NCBI GenBank assembly: GCA_021613535.1
Contig: CP075493.1
Coordinates: 17,360,001 to 17,424,000, forward strand
From: Adineta vaga
Lineage: Eukaryota > Rotifera
DNA length: 64,000 bases
Reading direction: 5' to 3'
Shown here: positions 44,289-53,925 of the stretch, in pieces
Position numbering within the stretch: position 1 is the first letter of the stretch
Layout of the letters: each line of letters opens with the position of its first letter
Program-made: the position numbers and the translations under genes
Notes under the pieces: generated by a model
Database searches by the model: none
Told to the model about the DNA's origin: nothing
Seen by the model: the letters and a program-made list of their open reading frames with translations, nothing else

Positions 44289-45848
44289 CTAACGTTTGTC
44301 TTTGATAACGAACTCTTCTTCGTATTTCTCGTTTATTGATTGAATTGGTTTTTTCGAATCTGGATTTACTGTTATGTAATGGCTATTGTAGCTAGGATGC
44401 AATGGTTTGTTAAAAAAGGACATATCAGTGACATGTAATGAGTTTCCTAATGATACTATATTACATAGGAGATAGGTAGTGACAGGATTTCGATTTGCTA
44501 AATTAGCATAAAACGCTGCATATTTTGGGGAGCTTGCAAAGTACATCCCACTGCCGTACCATCCACCAGTAATGCCACTGAAACGAAAATTATCCTCGAA
44601 TATACCGTTGACATTTCTAATGTCACGTGTACCATGAAATAAAATTCTTTCATTTTGATTTCTCAACATTGATGAATACTGTTTATATTCAAGAGTTAGT
44701 TGTTCATTTGATACCATGACCATACTGCTAATCACATATTCTACTTCAGAGTCTTGAAATGAACGTAGAATTATAGTTGATAATTGGCGGCTTTTTTCTT
44801 GTAAGAATTTCCAAGTATCAGGTTCAATTACAGCCGGTCGTTCATTGAGCTCCAGAAATATGTCAATATCCTCGGGTAGAAGAATTTCTCCGTTCGATAT
44901 TTTTTCAAAATTTTTGATTTCGCCGTGAATGTTGGGGATAATTTCAAAACTTTTGGCAGTCGTGACCGGTAGCGTTTTTAAATAATTAATTACTTTGCTA
45001 CTTTTGTCTTTAATAATTATTGTAAATTTTGCTGCTATCTTTCGTAGCCTTTCTTTGGCCGTTAAAATCGACTTTTTGAACGTTACTTTTATATTTGTAC
45101 TGCCTTCACTAGCATCCAAAATGATAAGATCGTTTTTATCTACTTCCAAATCGTCAGCCAAATGCTGTAAAAGTGATTGCCAGTTAAATTCATTTTGTTT
45201 TACTGGTATAGTTAGACTTATACTAGGTAAGTCATTAATGATTGAGTGGTTAAAAATAGGCATCGACACGAGCACTGAATGTTTACTAACTTCAACGTAC
45301 TCCGTTTTGGTTCCATTATCAAGTGCCAATTTATGTGAAGCTATGTTAGCACATGTTTGTCTTATATGATCGGGAAACAAGTTAGTAATATTCACTGATG
45401 GTGAAATATTCAATATATCTTCAGCTCTAACCTCTTCTGTAGATGTTAATGAAATATGTTGTCCAATATGTGAAGCAGTTTGAAGTAAATATGATATCTT
45501 TGTACATAATTCCGTTATATTGGTCAATGTTAACGTGTGAAGATTAGTACTTTGGATTGTCTGATGACTTTCCACACGTTGACCATTCATGACAATGTAA
45601 TAGTGTTCAGATGAATCGAGACCTTCTTTTGCACATATAGATGAAATCATTTCTTCGATCGTCGTGTAAGAATACACGAGCACTTCCGATATGGTAGAGG
45701 TGGCACGGATTCGTACGGCCACTTTGTAAGTATGTTCTAATGCTATTGTAGAAAGCAGAGCTGCGCAAATACTAATACCAATTGTACTGTGAAATTTATT
45801 ATAAAACATGCATATCGAATACACATATGTATTCTCATATACTGTCAT
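44289..45848 (-). CDS. PARP-domain ADP-ribosyltransferase, 519 aa
   Basis: The C-terminal 120 residues form a PARP catalytic domain. LFHGT supplies the NAD-binding His (about 405), GWYGSGMYFASSPKYAAFYA supplies the conserved Tyr (about 436), and YEEEFVIKD (about 508-516) is the strand carrying the catalytic Glu position. The central part is low in recognisable motifs. The N-terminal segment (about 40-110, VAVRIRATSTISEVLVYSYTTIEEMI..EGL...YIVMNGQRV) looks ubiquitin-like. The Met at 45848 is the first in frame but overlaps a fold-back repeat, so a later start is possible. The stop is TAG and the frame continues beyond it (see the receiver-like tail). The protein would attach ADP-ribose to proteins or nucleic acids. 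Confidence 0.75.
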   Translation of the reverse strand: MTVYENTYVYSICMFYNKFHSTIGISICAALLSTIALEHTYKVAVRIRATSTISEVLVYSYTTIEEMISSICAKEGLDSSEHYYIVMNGQRVESHQTIQSTNLHTLTLTNITELCTKISYLLQTASHIGQHISLTSTEEVRAEDILNISPSVNITNLFPDHIRQTCANIASHKLALDNGTKTEYVEVSKHSVLVSMPIFNHSIINDLPSISLTIPVKQNEFNWQSLLQHLADDLEVDKNDLIILDASEGSTNIKVTFKKSILTAKERLRKIAAKFTIIIKDKSSKVINYLKTLPVTTAKSFEIIPNIHGEIKNFEKISNGEILLPEDIDIFLELNERPAVIEPDTWKFLQEKSRQLSTIILRSFQDSEVEYVISSMVMVSNEQLTLEYKQYSSMLRNQNERILFHGTRDIRNVNGIFEDNFRFSGITGGWYGSGMYFASSPKYAAFYANLANRNPVTTYLLCNIVSLGNSLHVTDMSFFNKPLHPSYNSHYITVNPDSKKPIQSINEKYEEEFVIKDKR

Positions 45849-46290
45849 GTACTGTCATGTATCGATCTACTTTAGGTGTGAAAAAGTTAGGATCGGTTAG
45901 CTTGTACTACGATGTATTCTCATTTTAATCATTTTGCTCGATTCCACTGTAAATACTATAACCACATGACACAAATATTCTCATTTTATTCATTTTGCTC
46001 GATTCGAACACAGATGCTATAAATACTACACAATACAAACATTGTCATTTTACTTATCTTGCTCGGTTCGAATACAGACACTCCTCATTGTCCAACCTAA
46101 AGCAGATACATATAAGACAGTACACGACAGTACAAGGTAACCGATTCTAACTTTTTCAGACTTAAAGTAGCTCAGTACATGACAATACATCAGAATACAT
46201 GACAGTACAAGCTAACCTATTCTAGGTTTTTCAGACCCAAAGTAGATCAAAACATCAGAATACATAACAGTACAAAGCTATTGACTACAT
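45840..46290. repeat. Composite fold-back repeat upstream of the PARP gene
   Basis: A block at 45846-45915 (ATCGATCTACTTTAGGTGTG, GTTAGGATCGGTTAGCTTGTAC) recurs inverted and diverged at 46105-46180 and 46190-46280 (GTACAAGCTAACCTATTCTAGG, CCCAAAGTAGATC). Between the inverted arms, three direct repeats of about 62 bases contain ATTCTCATTTTA.TCATTTTGCTCGATTC (from about 45916, 45979 and 46040). The outer arms carry many ACATGACAGTAC units. Confidence 0.7.
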
Positions 46291-47090
46291 CATCATCTCA
46301 TAGATAGAATTCCTAACAAAATCACAGTACAATTTGTACTCGTATTTGCGCAGCCCTCGTAGAAAGGCAATAACTGTTAAGTATTTAACTGATCAAGTCG
46401 AAGACAAAAATAGTAGTAGACAAAACGATTTTGGCGTTTGCAATAAAAATCAATATTGTCTTGACGAAATTATGTAACACATCGTCTCGGAGAATGCCTG
46501 AACGTATGTGACTGAGAGTGGGTAATCAATTCAAAACCTTCGTCTGGTAGTGTCCGCATTCCGTGAAATCCCCACTCTTGAGGAATTCTAGCTAGCCGAA
46601 ACTTTGATAAATATCATGAGCGGAGCTAGGCATAACTCAACACCAAACTTAACCCAAGCCATTCGGGAGTTTGGGTTTGGGTTAGAGACTCAAGGTTGAT
46701 TAATAAATAATGTTTCAGTTGGCGTTGGTTGCATACGTATATGAAACGTACAAGTCTTTTTCTGTTTGTTTTCATATACGGAAAAATTATTTGCATATAT
46801 ATATATATATGGCAATTGAGAAGAAGACTCAGACCCAAACTCATCAGATCAAACTCACGAAATCGAAACAGTTTGGATTTGGATCATGTGTAAGCAGAAC
46901 GCATATTTCTCCACAAAGAATCAGTTTCAGGAAATTGACGAATTGCACTGAATCTAAGAGAATGAAGGAATTGGAAGAACTCATGGCGCGGACCTTAATC
47001 AAGGGACGTCGGCATCTTGAGGATGAAGGATGTGGACGAGGATCAGTCTCAATTTCATCACAAGTGACAGTGCTTATAAAATTTGGTGTA
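46291..47090. other. Intergenic, no gene recognised
   Basis: A small palindrome of AACCC/GGGTTT type (CCAAACTTAACCCAAG against AGTTTGGGTTTGGGTTAG) lies at 46640-46690. No supported gene was seen, although 46970-47060 is less AT-rich than its surroundings. Confidence 0.45.
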
Positions 47091-47164
47091 GTCGAGGATG
47101 GCATAGCCGTCTATGCGTCTGATTCTTAGTCAGATATCAGAAGGTTCAATACCTTCCCTTGGCT
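47091..47164 (+). tRNA. tRNA-like sequence, anticodon CTT (Lys), possibly pseudo or SINE-derived
   Basis: A cloverleaf can be drawn by hand. The acceptor GTCGAGG/CCTTGGC gives seven pairs with two G-T. The anticodon arm TCTGA-TTCTTAG-TCAGA has CTT at 47125-47127. The T arm GAAGG-TTCAATA-CCTTC fits the B-box (GGTTCAATACC), and TGGCATAGCCG resembles an A-box. The D loop lacks the usual GG and positions 8-9 read AT rather than TA. It may therefore be a decayed tRNA or the head of a short interspersed element. Confidence 0.4.
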
Positions 47165-47659
47165 CGTCGGGTGGCGGTGATAATGGGAGAATGGAAGGAA
47201 GAAAAAATATAGTTCGTACGAAGAATAAACAAAGAATCACATGGACATGGTTATACGGCCTCGCCAGTTTGTTTGTTTGTTTTCTCCTCTTTGTAACTCC
47301 TTCTCCACTATGTTATCATCATTGTCTTTTCGTAAGCGTCCTCTAAAAATTGTACTGCCATTGTACTAACAAAAACTGACAAAAACAAATCTTGGACGGA
47401 ACAAAATAAATACCGCACAATTAAAAAAAATTGGTGTGGTTCGGATGTCACTTTTGCTCTGATTTTCAGAGAATGAACTGTGGGGTATCATTAACAGTGC
47501 ATTTTCAAGCTCGAACTGGTAAACCAGATCTTGACTTTCGTGTCCAAGATTGCTAAATTTGTGAAGTTCATGAATTTCTTGGGTTCCGTGAGTTCCTCAA
47601 GAGTTCAAATTGCGCGAAATTCAGACATCCCTCGTTATGTGTGGATAGAATATCTCGGT

Positions 47660-48136
47660 TTCACTCAATATATGTACCTTGTTGACTGGATGCAGTAGAT
47701 TCTATGCGAGATTTTGCTCTTGTCCCTGACGTTGTTTCTTCAATACTAACTGGACGTGATTCCACCTGTCGAACTTGTACTAAATGATTGTCGATCACAT
47801 GCCATTCTTTGTTCAACTCATCAAGAAAAATAGGCGTGATTGATGAAGAGAATGTGATCATGTAGAAATGAAGACAAACAAAGATATTCGTTGATGGTTG
47901 TAGAGAATTAGACGATGCTGGTGGTACACAAGACATGTCCACCTGCAAGATTAGTGTCAGTGTGTATGCTCCTTACACTCAATCACATTCCAAAATATCA
48001 TTAGTATCCTTTGTTCACTTATCAGTTCTAGTGCATCAATGGTGCTAAAGCGAATGAAGTAGTTCACTAAAGCTTGCTCTGTTAATGTGGCTGGCGTTGG
48101 TCCAACGAAAATTTTCTTTTGAGAAGTACCAGCCAT
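47660..48136 (-). CDS. RRM-like RNA-binding protein, partial
   Basis: The minus-strand start MAGTSQKKIFVGPTPATLTEQALVNYFIRFSTIDALELI at 48136 reads like the first half of an RNA recognition motif, with KIFVGPTP as RNP2. After an intron ending TTGCAG at about 47946, a second exon (47945 to about 47675) gives ELNKEWHVIDNHLVQVRQVESRP, resembling the last strand of an RRM, then a Ser/Thr-rich tail and another donor-like site. The RNP1 strand is not obvious, and the exon 1 end is uncertain. It may be a short real gene or a remnant. Confidence 0.4.
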
Positions 48137-48427
48137 TGATGATCGATTGTGTCTATTTTAGAAGTCAGTAACGGAGATGCGCAAGTAACTGCTTGAGTAG
48201 AGAAGAAAGTGAAAAATATTCGAATGTTGTTGTCAGTTGTGAAATGTAAGAATAGTCATCGAAACAGAACACAAAAAGTGTGTTTTTCTTGGCAACGTCT
48301 CTTCAGCATGATAGAAGCGAGCAAACTAAATAAATAGATGAAATGAGATTTAAAACTGTTGTAAAATACAAGAAAAATTTATTCTTTGACGGGTTACGGC
48401 CTGACGAGAGTGTGGTGCGTGAGTACT
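48137..48427. other. Intergenic, no gene recognised
   Basis: Probable upstream region of the RRM-like gene; no other feature seen. Confidence 0.4.
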
Positions 48428-48488
48428 AGCTGCCATAGCGCGTTTCGATCCAGCTGCGGATCTAATCAGATGGCTTTTTATCTTAAAT
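48428..48488 (-). ncRNA. Hammerhead ribozyme remnant, copy 4 (core mutated)
   Basis: The minus strand keeps helix I GCCAT/ATGGC, helix II GATCC, GCAGCT loop, GGATC (perfect) and GAAA. The core, however, reads CTGATTA, which changes the invariant G8, and the cleavage block is ACGCGCT instead of ACGCGTC. It is thus clearly related to the other three but should be inactive. Two telomere-like features flank it: CACGCACCACACTCTCG just past its 3' side and a palindrome at 48577. Confidence 0.75.
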
Positions 48489-48576
48489 CTGATCAAAATT
48501 CAATCAGTTCTAGCTTAAATAAGTCAAAACTAATCGAACCCTAATCAAATTCAAAGATTAGAAGTATTTGTAATTT

Positions 48577-48654
48577 TTTGAGGGTGTGGGTGTGGGTGTG
48601 GGTGTGGGTGTGGGTTTTACATCTTATTCTTAACCACATCCACACCCTCAAGTT
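48577..48654. repeat. Telomere-like fold-back repeat with pure TGTGGG units
   Basis: The left arm TTGAGGGTGTGGGTG continues with (GTGTGG)3-4 and the right arm is CCACATCCACACCCTCAAG. The loop is TTTTACATCTTATTCTTAA, the reverse of the AAGAATAAGATGT-type loop. Confidence 0.9.
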
Positions 48655-48942
48655 TTTTACCCTAATACTCTATCAGTCTCCAAAAACAGTCATTTTTCAT
48701 TTCGTGCTCTCGTTTCGTATGTAGCTTGAGAATTCGATTTCTCGGAAATAAAGGCACGAGGGCACGAATCCTTTTGGGGTTTTTCATATCTCATCGAGGT
48801 CTATCCACGGCCAAAAGATGGAGTTTAAGAGGCCTGGACACCAGGGTATGTGAAAAGAATAACGACATTCTCACATAAATCCTTCTCCTCGTGTTCACTA
48901 TCTTTTTTTCGAAATTTTTTGTTTTATACAAATTCAAAGGCA

Positions 48943-50504
48943 ATGTCAATAACAAATCGTTATAGTGATATTTCTCCAACTGAACGGCTTTCACCTGTTT
49001 ATGGTTTTCAAAGTCAAAAGGTTGGATTACTGGAAGAAGCATTAAAAGCAATTGAACCACAAATAGATCGTTTACAAGATTATATAAAAACTGCTAAAAA
49101 ATATTGTCATTATCCATCAGAACATGATTTAACACATGACGAATCAGCTTCAATTTATATTTATACAATGGAATGGGGCGAAACAAGTTTATATCGTCTT
49201 TTAAATAAAACACTAAGAAATGAAAATAGAGAATTAATTAAAATTTGGTTTCCATATTTGAAATTATTCGATTCAGCATTGAACAAATTACCAACAGTAC
49301 GAGAAGTTGTATGGCGTGGTGTTTCCAATGATATTGGAAAACATTTTACAAAAGATCAATCTGTAACATGGTGGACTGTAAATTCATGCTCATCATCCGT
49401 TAATATTATTGAAAATTTCCTTAAAAATAATAAAAAAACAACAATGTTTTTAATCGAAGCAGTTAATGGAAAAAAAATCAGTGGGTATACTGCATTTGAA
49501 AATGAAGATGAAGTGGTTTTAAAAATAGGAACGGAATTTCGTGTGAAATCAAATGCATTAAATCATCCAAATGGTTCATATGTTGTTCATTTAATTGAGA
49601 TTGGTAATGATCAGAATCCTTCACCACCACCATCAAAACCACGTAAGTTTATTTTGATTTCTTTATTTTATATCTATTTAAACTAATTTAAAATAACTTC
49701 TTAATGTTTTCCAGTATGAGAAGAAAGTGTACCTAACTAATGATAGATGATCTAGAAGTGAAACAAAGAGAAAGGAAAAAATGAACAATCAATTAACGAA
49801 ATATCATGATAAAAAATAATTAAAATGTTTTTTTTTATGACATCAAACAAGACTTATGAAATACGTAAATGTATCAAAAATTATTCTAAGCATATTTTCT
49901 AATCAACTCATTTTTTTCAACATCAAATGATTTGTTACCGACTTTTTGAGAAATCTTATAGAATTTATTGAAAATAAAACGATGAAAATTCCTAAATGAA
50001 ATATAATGAACTTTTGTTTGGTTATCTTACTCATAATCATCTGATCAGTAACTCATCGTACATATAATGTCTATTCTTCGCAAGTTTATCAGTATTCCAT
50101 CTTCTAATCTTGATGTCACATAAACTATCATCACTGTCATATATGACATATAAATTCTTCCATTTTTTGATATAGCTGTACCAAAAATATCAATAACTCC
50201 GCAGCCAAAGTCGACATCAGAAATGGCAATACACCAGCTACTTAACAGTTGGATTCTACGTGAAGATATTCGTATGAGCCAATATCGTAATGTTATTCGA
50301 TTATATAAAGTATCAAATATTCCAGAATCATTCTACAAGTATTACATGAATGAATTCCACATGTTAGCTAATATCATAGAACAGATTATCGATGCTGACA
50401 AGCACCTGAAAGACTTGCTTCAAAAAAATGATTCAGAATTTTTTAAATATTATAAAATGGCGAGTTCTGACATACTACGCGAATGGGATGCGTCGAAACG
50501 ATGA
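48943..50504 (+). CDS. ADP-ribosyltransferase (ART), two exons
   Basis: Exon 1 (48943-49642) and exon 2 (50176-50504) join in frame (phase 1) at PSKP/PVPKISITP. The ART domain has the triad motifs of arginine-type ARTs: VWRGVSN (Arg about 124), WWTVNSCSSSV (Ser motif about 147-151) and ENEDEVVLKIGTEFRV (E-D-E, about 187-190). The upstream YTMEWGETSLYRLLNKTLR block is also typical. Exon 2 encodes a helical tail of about 108 residues (LLNSWILREDIRMSQYRNVIRLY...) of unknown role. No signal peptide is evident, so a cytosolic location is likely. It is more compact than, and diverged from, the ART-TPR gene at 21.7 kb. Confidence 0.82.
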
Positions 50505-50956
50505 AATGAGCCTGTTAACCCATGAATGATTTTTTATTTCACTACAAATCTCATCAGATGATTTGAAGTTTGTCGTTTTTTGTTCAAATAATCAAATTCT
50601 AAATAAATAAAATTCAATTACAAACAAAGGAATGGCATTTGCAGAAAAAATAGGGATGGGTGCAGTTTTATTGAATAAATATATCATACCCAAACCCACC
50701 CCTTGTTTTACACGAATTGTTTTTTGAATGGCAACGCATACATTTAGACCATTCAGTTGTTGCTAGAAGAACTTTAAGTATAAAATCTAATAAAATACAA
50801 TGAATTTGAAGAACAATTCGATGTTTTTTTTATTGAAATTTGTGAAAGAATTAAAAACCAGAATTTATATTGATAAACATTCACTACTCAATCCAATCAG
50901 AAATATATCTGTTACAATGACAATACTCAGTTGAATAGTGAATGATTGTCGATGAA
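50505..50956. other. Intergenic with one fold-back repeat
   Basis: GGGATGGGTGCAG faces CATACCCAAACCCACCCC at 50652-50704. No gene was recognised. Confidence 0.5.
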
Positions 50957-51790
50957 CTATACTATATTTGATTGAATATCATATACAAGTATTAGATCAA
51001 GTAAAAATATATAAGTTGAAGTTGAATATTGACATCGTTCACTAGAATATTCTTCTGTACATGAACAATCAAATTTTGTTAAATTCTTACGATCATTATA
51101 TAGAACACATAATCCATTGTGTTGACATGGATTATTTGATAATTGACATATTGGATGTTTCAAATAACAACGTGAACCAAGTTTATTTAATTGACAAATA
51201 CATATTGATCGACTAAGACAAATTGCATTTTTCTCACAATTGCATTGATGAGTAATCTTACAATAAGTACCAGAATATCCTTCATCACAATGACAGAAAA
51301 AGGTGGAATTTTTATTGATATATTTCATACATTGACCATGTGCTCCGCATAAAAGAGTGCATGTTACTGGTTTAGTTGGTTCTTGAGGAATATGCAAGAG
51401 AGTAGCAATTCGATTAACAAGTAAAAATTGAAATGGTATAGATAAATGCCAACTACCCAAATAATTTAATAGTTTTTTATCATATAAATTAATTAATATT
51501 GTATAATTATTTGATAAAGATTTTGGTCGTAGAGGATAAAGTAAATATAAATTATATTTTGTAGTACAATCACGATTAGGTACATAAAGAATTTGTTCAT
51601 GATAAGGTGTAATAGATCCTTATCTATCGATAAACATAATTATTATTTGAAATATGAGAGAAGATGATAAAATTTTATCCATTTGAAATTGAAGTGTTAA
51701 ACTAATACGTTGATTTTGTCATTGACATCGTGATCCGAAATAATTCGGTGGACATAAACATTGTTTTGTTCTATTTCGACCTTGCAATGT
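50957..51790 (-). pseudogene. Fragment of an EGF-like/LDLa-type receptor gene
   Basis: The minus-strand sequence encodes CLCPPNYFGSRCQ, a beta-rich segment (TPYHEQILYVPNRDCTTKYNLYLLYP) and then EGF-like modules: CTLLCGAHGQCM..FFCHCDEGYSGTYC, CNCEKNAICLSRSICICQLNKLGSRC and NNPCQHNGLCVLY..FDCSCTEEYSSERC. The order matches the ectodomain of the receptor at 34.2-39.4 kb and similar rotifer receptors. In-frame stops at about 51718 (TGA) and 51618 (TAA) and the absence of the seven-helix domain after the stop at 50957 mark it as a broken copy. Confidence 0.65.
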
Positions 51791-51969
51791 AAGAATATAT
51801 TTTGATTCGTCTTGGAAACTGTACGTATAGATATATTCGTTGATGAGTTTGGATAATAACCAAATTGTTTCCTAGTTAAAAATCGAATCGAAGGTCTAAT
51901 CCTATATCCTTGTAAACGACAAAGATGTGTGTTGCTTTCTAGGTTTTTAATAAATATAATAGGAAGTAA

Positions 51970-52035
51970 TTGAGGGTGTGGTGTGGGTGTGGGTGAATAA
52001 GAGATACTTTGACCCACACCCACCCACACCCTCAC
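51970..52035. repeat. Telomere-like fold-back repeat
   Basis: TGAGGGTGTGGTGTGGGTG faces CCCACACCCACCCACACCC. The loop AATAAGAGATACTTT recurs in other copies. Confidence 0.85.
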
Positions 52036-53925
52036 CCGAGTGATTCTAGTTATGCGCTCGCTTTTTCCGTTCACTTGAAAAAGTTCAAGGTTCTGAATCT
52101 GTTATCAATACCATATTGTTGTTACCTGGATTATGTTCATCTGAGGCCTTCAAATTCAAAGAAATTACTTTATGAATGAATTCCAACATTTTTCACCACC
52201 TAACACACTTAAAATGACTTTGATAAAGTGAAATAATACAAAGAAGACTTGGCTGAAAGTCACCAAGGTCTTCCTGCTGACCTCCACTGTGATGATTTTT
52301 GATAGACCACGCTTTAGCGCTGATGGAGCTACGCTTTTCTTTATTCCTTCCTTTCATATATCGCATCGTTCTCACACAAAACAGTCACTTATATACCCTT
52401 CCGAAAGAGAAAAGAACAACGGATTATAAGAAGTGAATACAGAATAAGGAGAAAGTGCAAAATTAGGACAAATATAAGCATATGACGTTTTTTCACTGAT
52501 TCGTTACACTCATCCTGATGATGCCAACCATATTGTGACCTTTTTCTAGACCTAGAAAAGCATCATAGAAAGTTTGGTGATCTTAGCTGTTACAGAAACT
52601 GGATGGATATCGAACAGGTAGACAGAGAGAAACATGCTACTTTATATGTAGAGATATTGACAAAATTCTCTCTAAGTCAGCAATGGTACAACCCATTGAG
52701 CTCATCTTCGAATTCGACTGAGACATAGATGAAACAATTATGGGTAAAAAACTTCAGCTCAATCGGATGCGGATATGAAGAGTTATCGAATAAACGGCCG
52801 GACGACCGGATATACTGACCGATTTTAGTAGTGTACTCACTTTTTGAGTACACAAAAATAAAACTTAAAAATTCACATATCCCGTCAAATAACTACTCAG
52901 CTAATTGTAAATCACACAGCTCTATTTCTAACACTACTATAGCCTAACATACCTACAACACGCCGCATTATCCTTTGATATTATCCAACAACCCATAGCA
53001 TTCCAAAAATGTAATACAACACCATAGTCAGTATTCCCGCAGTCACCTTAACTCTCACAGAGATGATACCCCATTGACACCCTTCCCTACACCCTCACTG
53101 AGATCGAATAATTGAATAGTTGAATTCAACTTTCGAGTTATATATTTATGACTTTTTCTAGCAGTCCAAGGTACAGTCAGCATTCTTCTTAGGAACCACA
53201 TCTCAGTAGCCTGAGGCTCTGAGTGTGAGTGGAGTTAAAATGGAGTGACAGCCAACTATTCATCTACATCCACACCTTCAACTTGGCATCTCACACAGAA
53301 GCTTGAGACGTTTGAGGTATATGGATATCGGCATTCTATCATTATACTGACACTCTCAATGTCAGAGAAAAAAATTTTTTTTTGGAATATGTCGACAATT
53401 GTTTCGTATTTTAATTTAGTAAACTTTTTTAAAATTCTCTGAAACAGAAAAAATTTTAATTTCATGATTCTTCGAAGCATTTTTGAAATAAAAATTTTTA
53501 AACATCTGCAACATATAGAAACGTTTTCTGTTCCGTTAATAAATCTTTCATATTTTTATTTATTGAATAAATATTGAAATGGGAGAGAAACAAAAAGAAG
53601 TTGTAGCAGCGAACTGAGACTTTAAACCATTTAGTTTTATCATTTTCAAAATTTTGGTTGTGCCATTAATAGAGAAATTCTTTGACAGAGTGTTTTATTT
53701 TTTTTCTCTTTCATACGTTCAGATAAGCTAGTTAGTTAAATTCATAGAAGATAAAATTATGTTTTTTTTCTGCGTGATTTAACTTTCTAATGAAGATTAC
53801 TAGTTATCCAAGTGTAACATGACGAGCTCTATTCAATCATATGGATAGTTTTAAACTCAACTTTGTACTCTTACCTATGTTCTTTTCTTTCTTTCAAATT
53901 TTAATTCATGTTTTCCTTTTATTTA
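52036..53925. other. Intergenic/repeat DNA, no gene recognised
   Basis: A degraded 3' tail of the dispersed repeat described at 53926 lies at about 52540-52655 (TAGACCTAGAAAAGCATCAT, GAACAGGTAGACAGAGAGAA). A perfect small palindrome GTGTACTCA/TGAGTACAC lies at about 52832-52854. Half telomere-like repeats (CCCTTCCCTACACCCTCAC) lie near 53085. Poly-T runs are common. Confidence 0.5.

Noticed and set aside
44995-45369. Plus-strand reading frame opposite the PARP gene
   Set aside because: It is the antisense shadow of a coding region with clear PARP motifs on the other strand.
46835-46880. CTGATGAG on the minus strand near 46852
   Set aside because: No GAAA block or helix II follows.
50530-50570. 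CTGATGAG on the minus strand as a fifth hammerhead
   Set aside because: A GAAA follows but no helix II can be drawn with the required G-C closing pair, so the match is probably chance.
52832-52856. GTGTACTCA/TGAGTACAC palindrome as a terminator or operator
   Set aside because: It is a short isolated palindrome in eukaryotic AT-rich DNA with no adjacent gene; no function can be supported.
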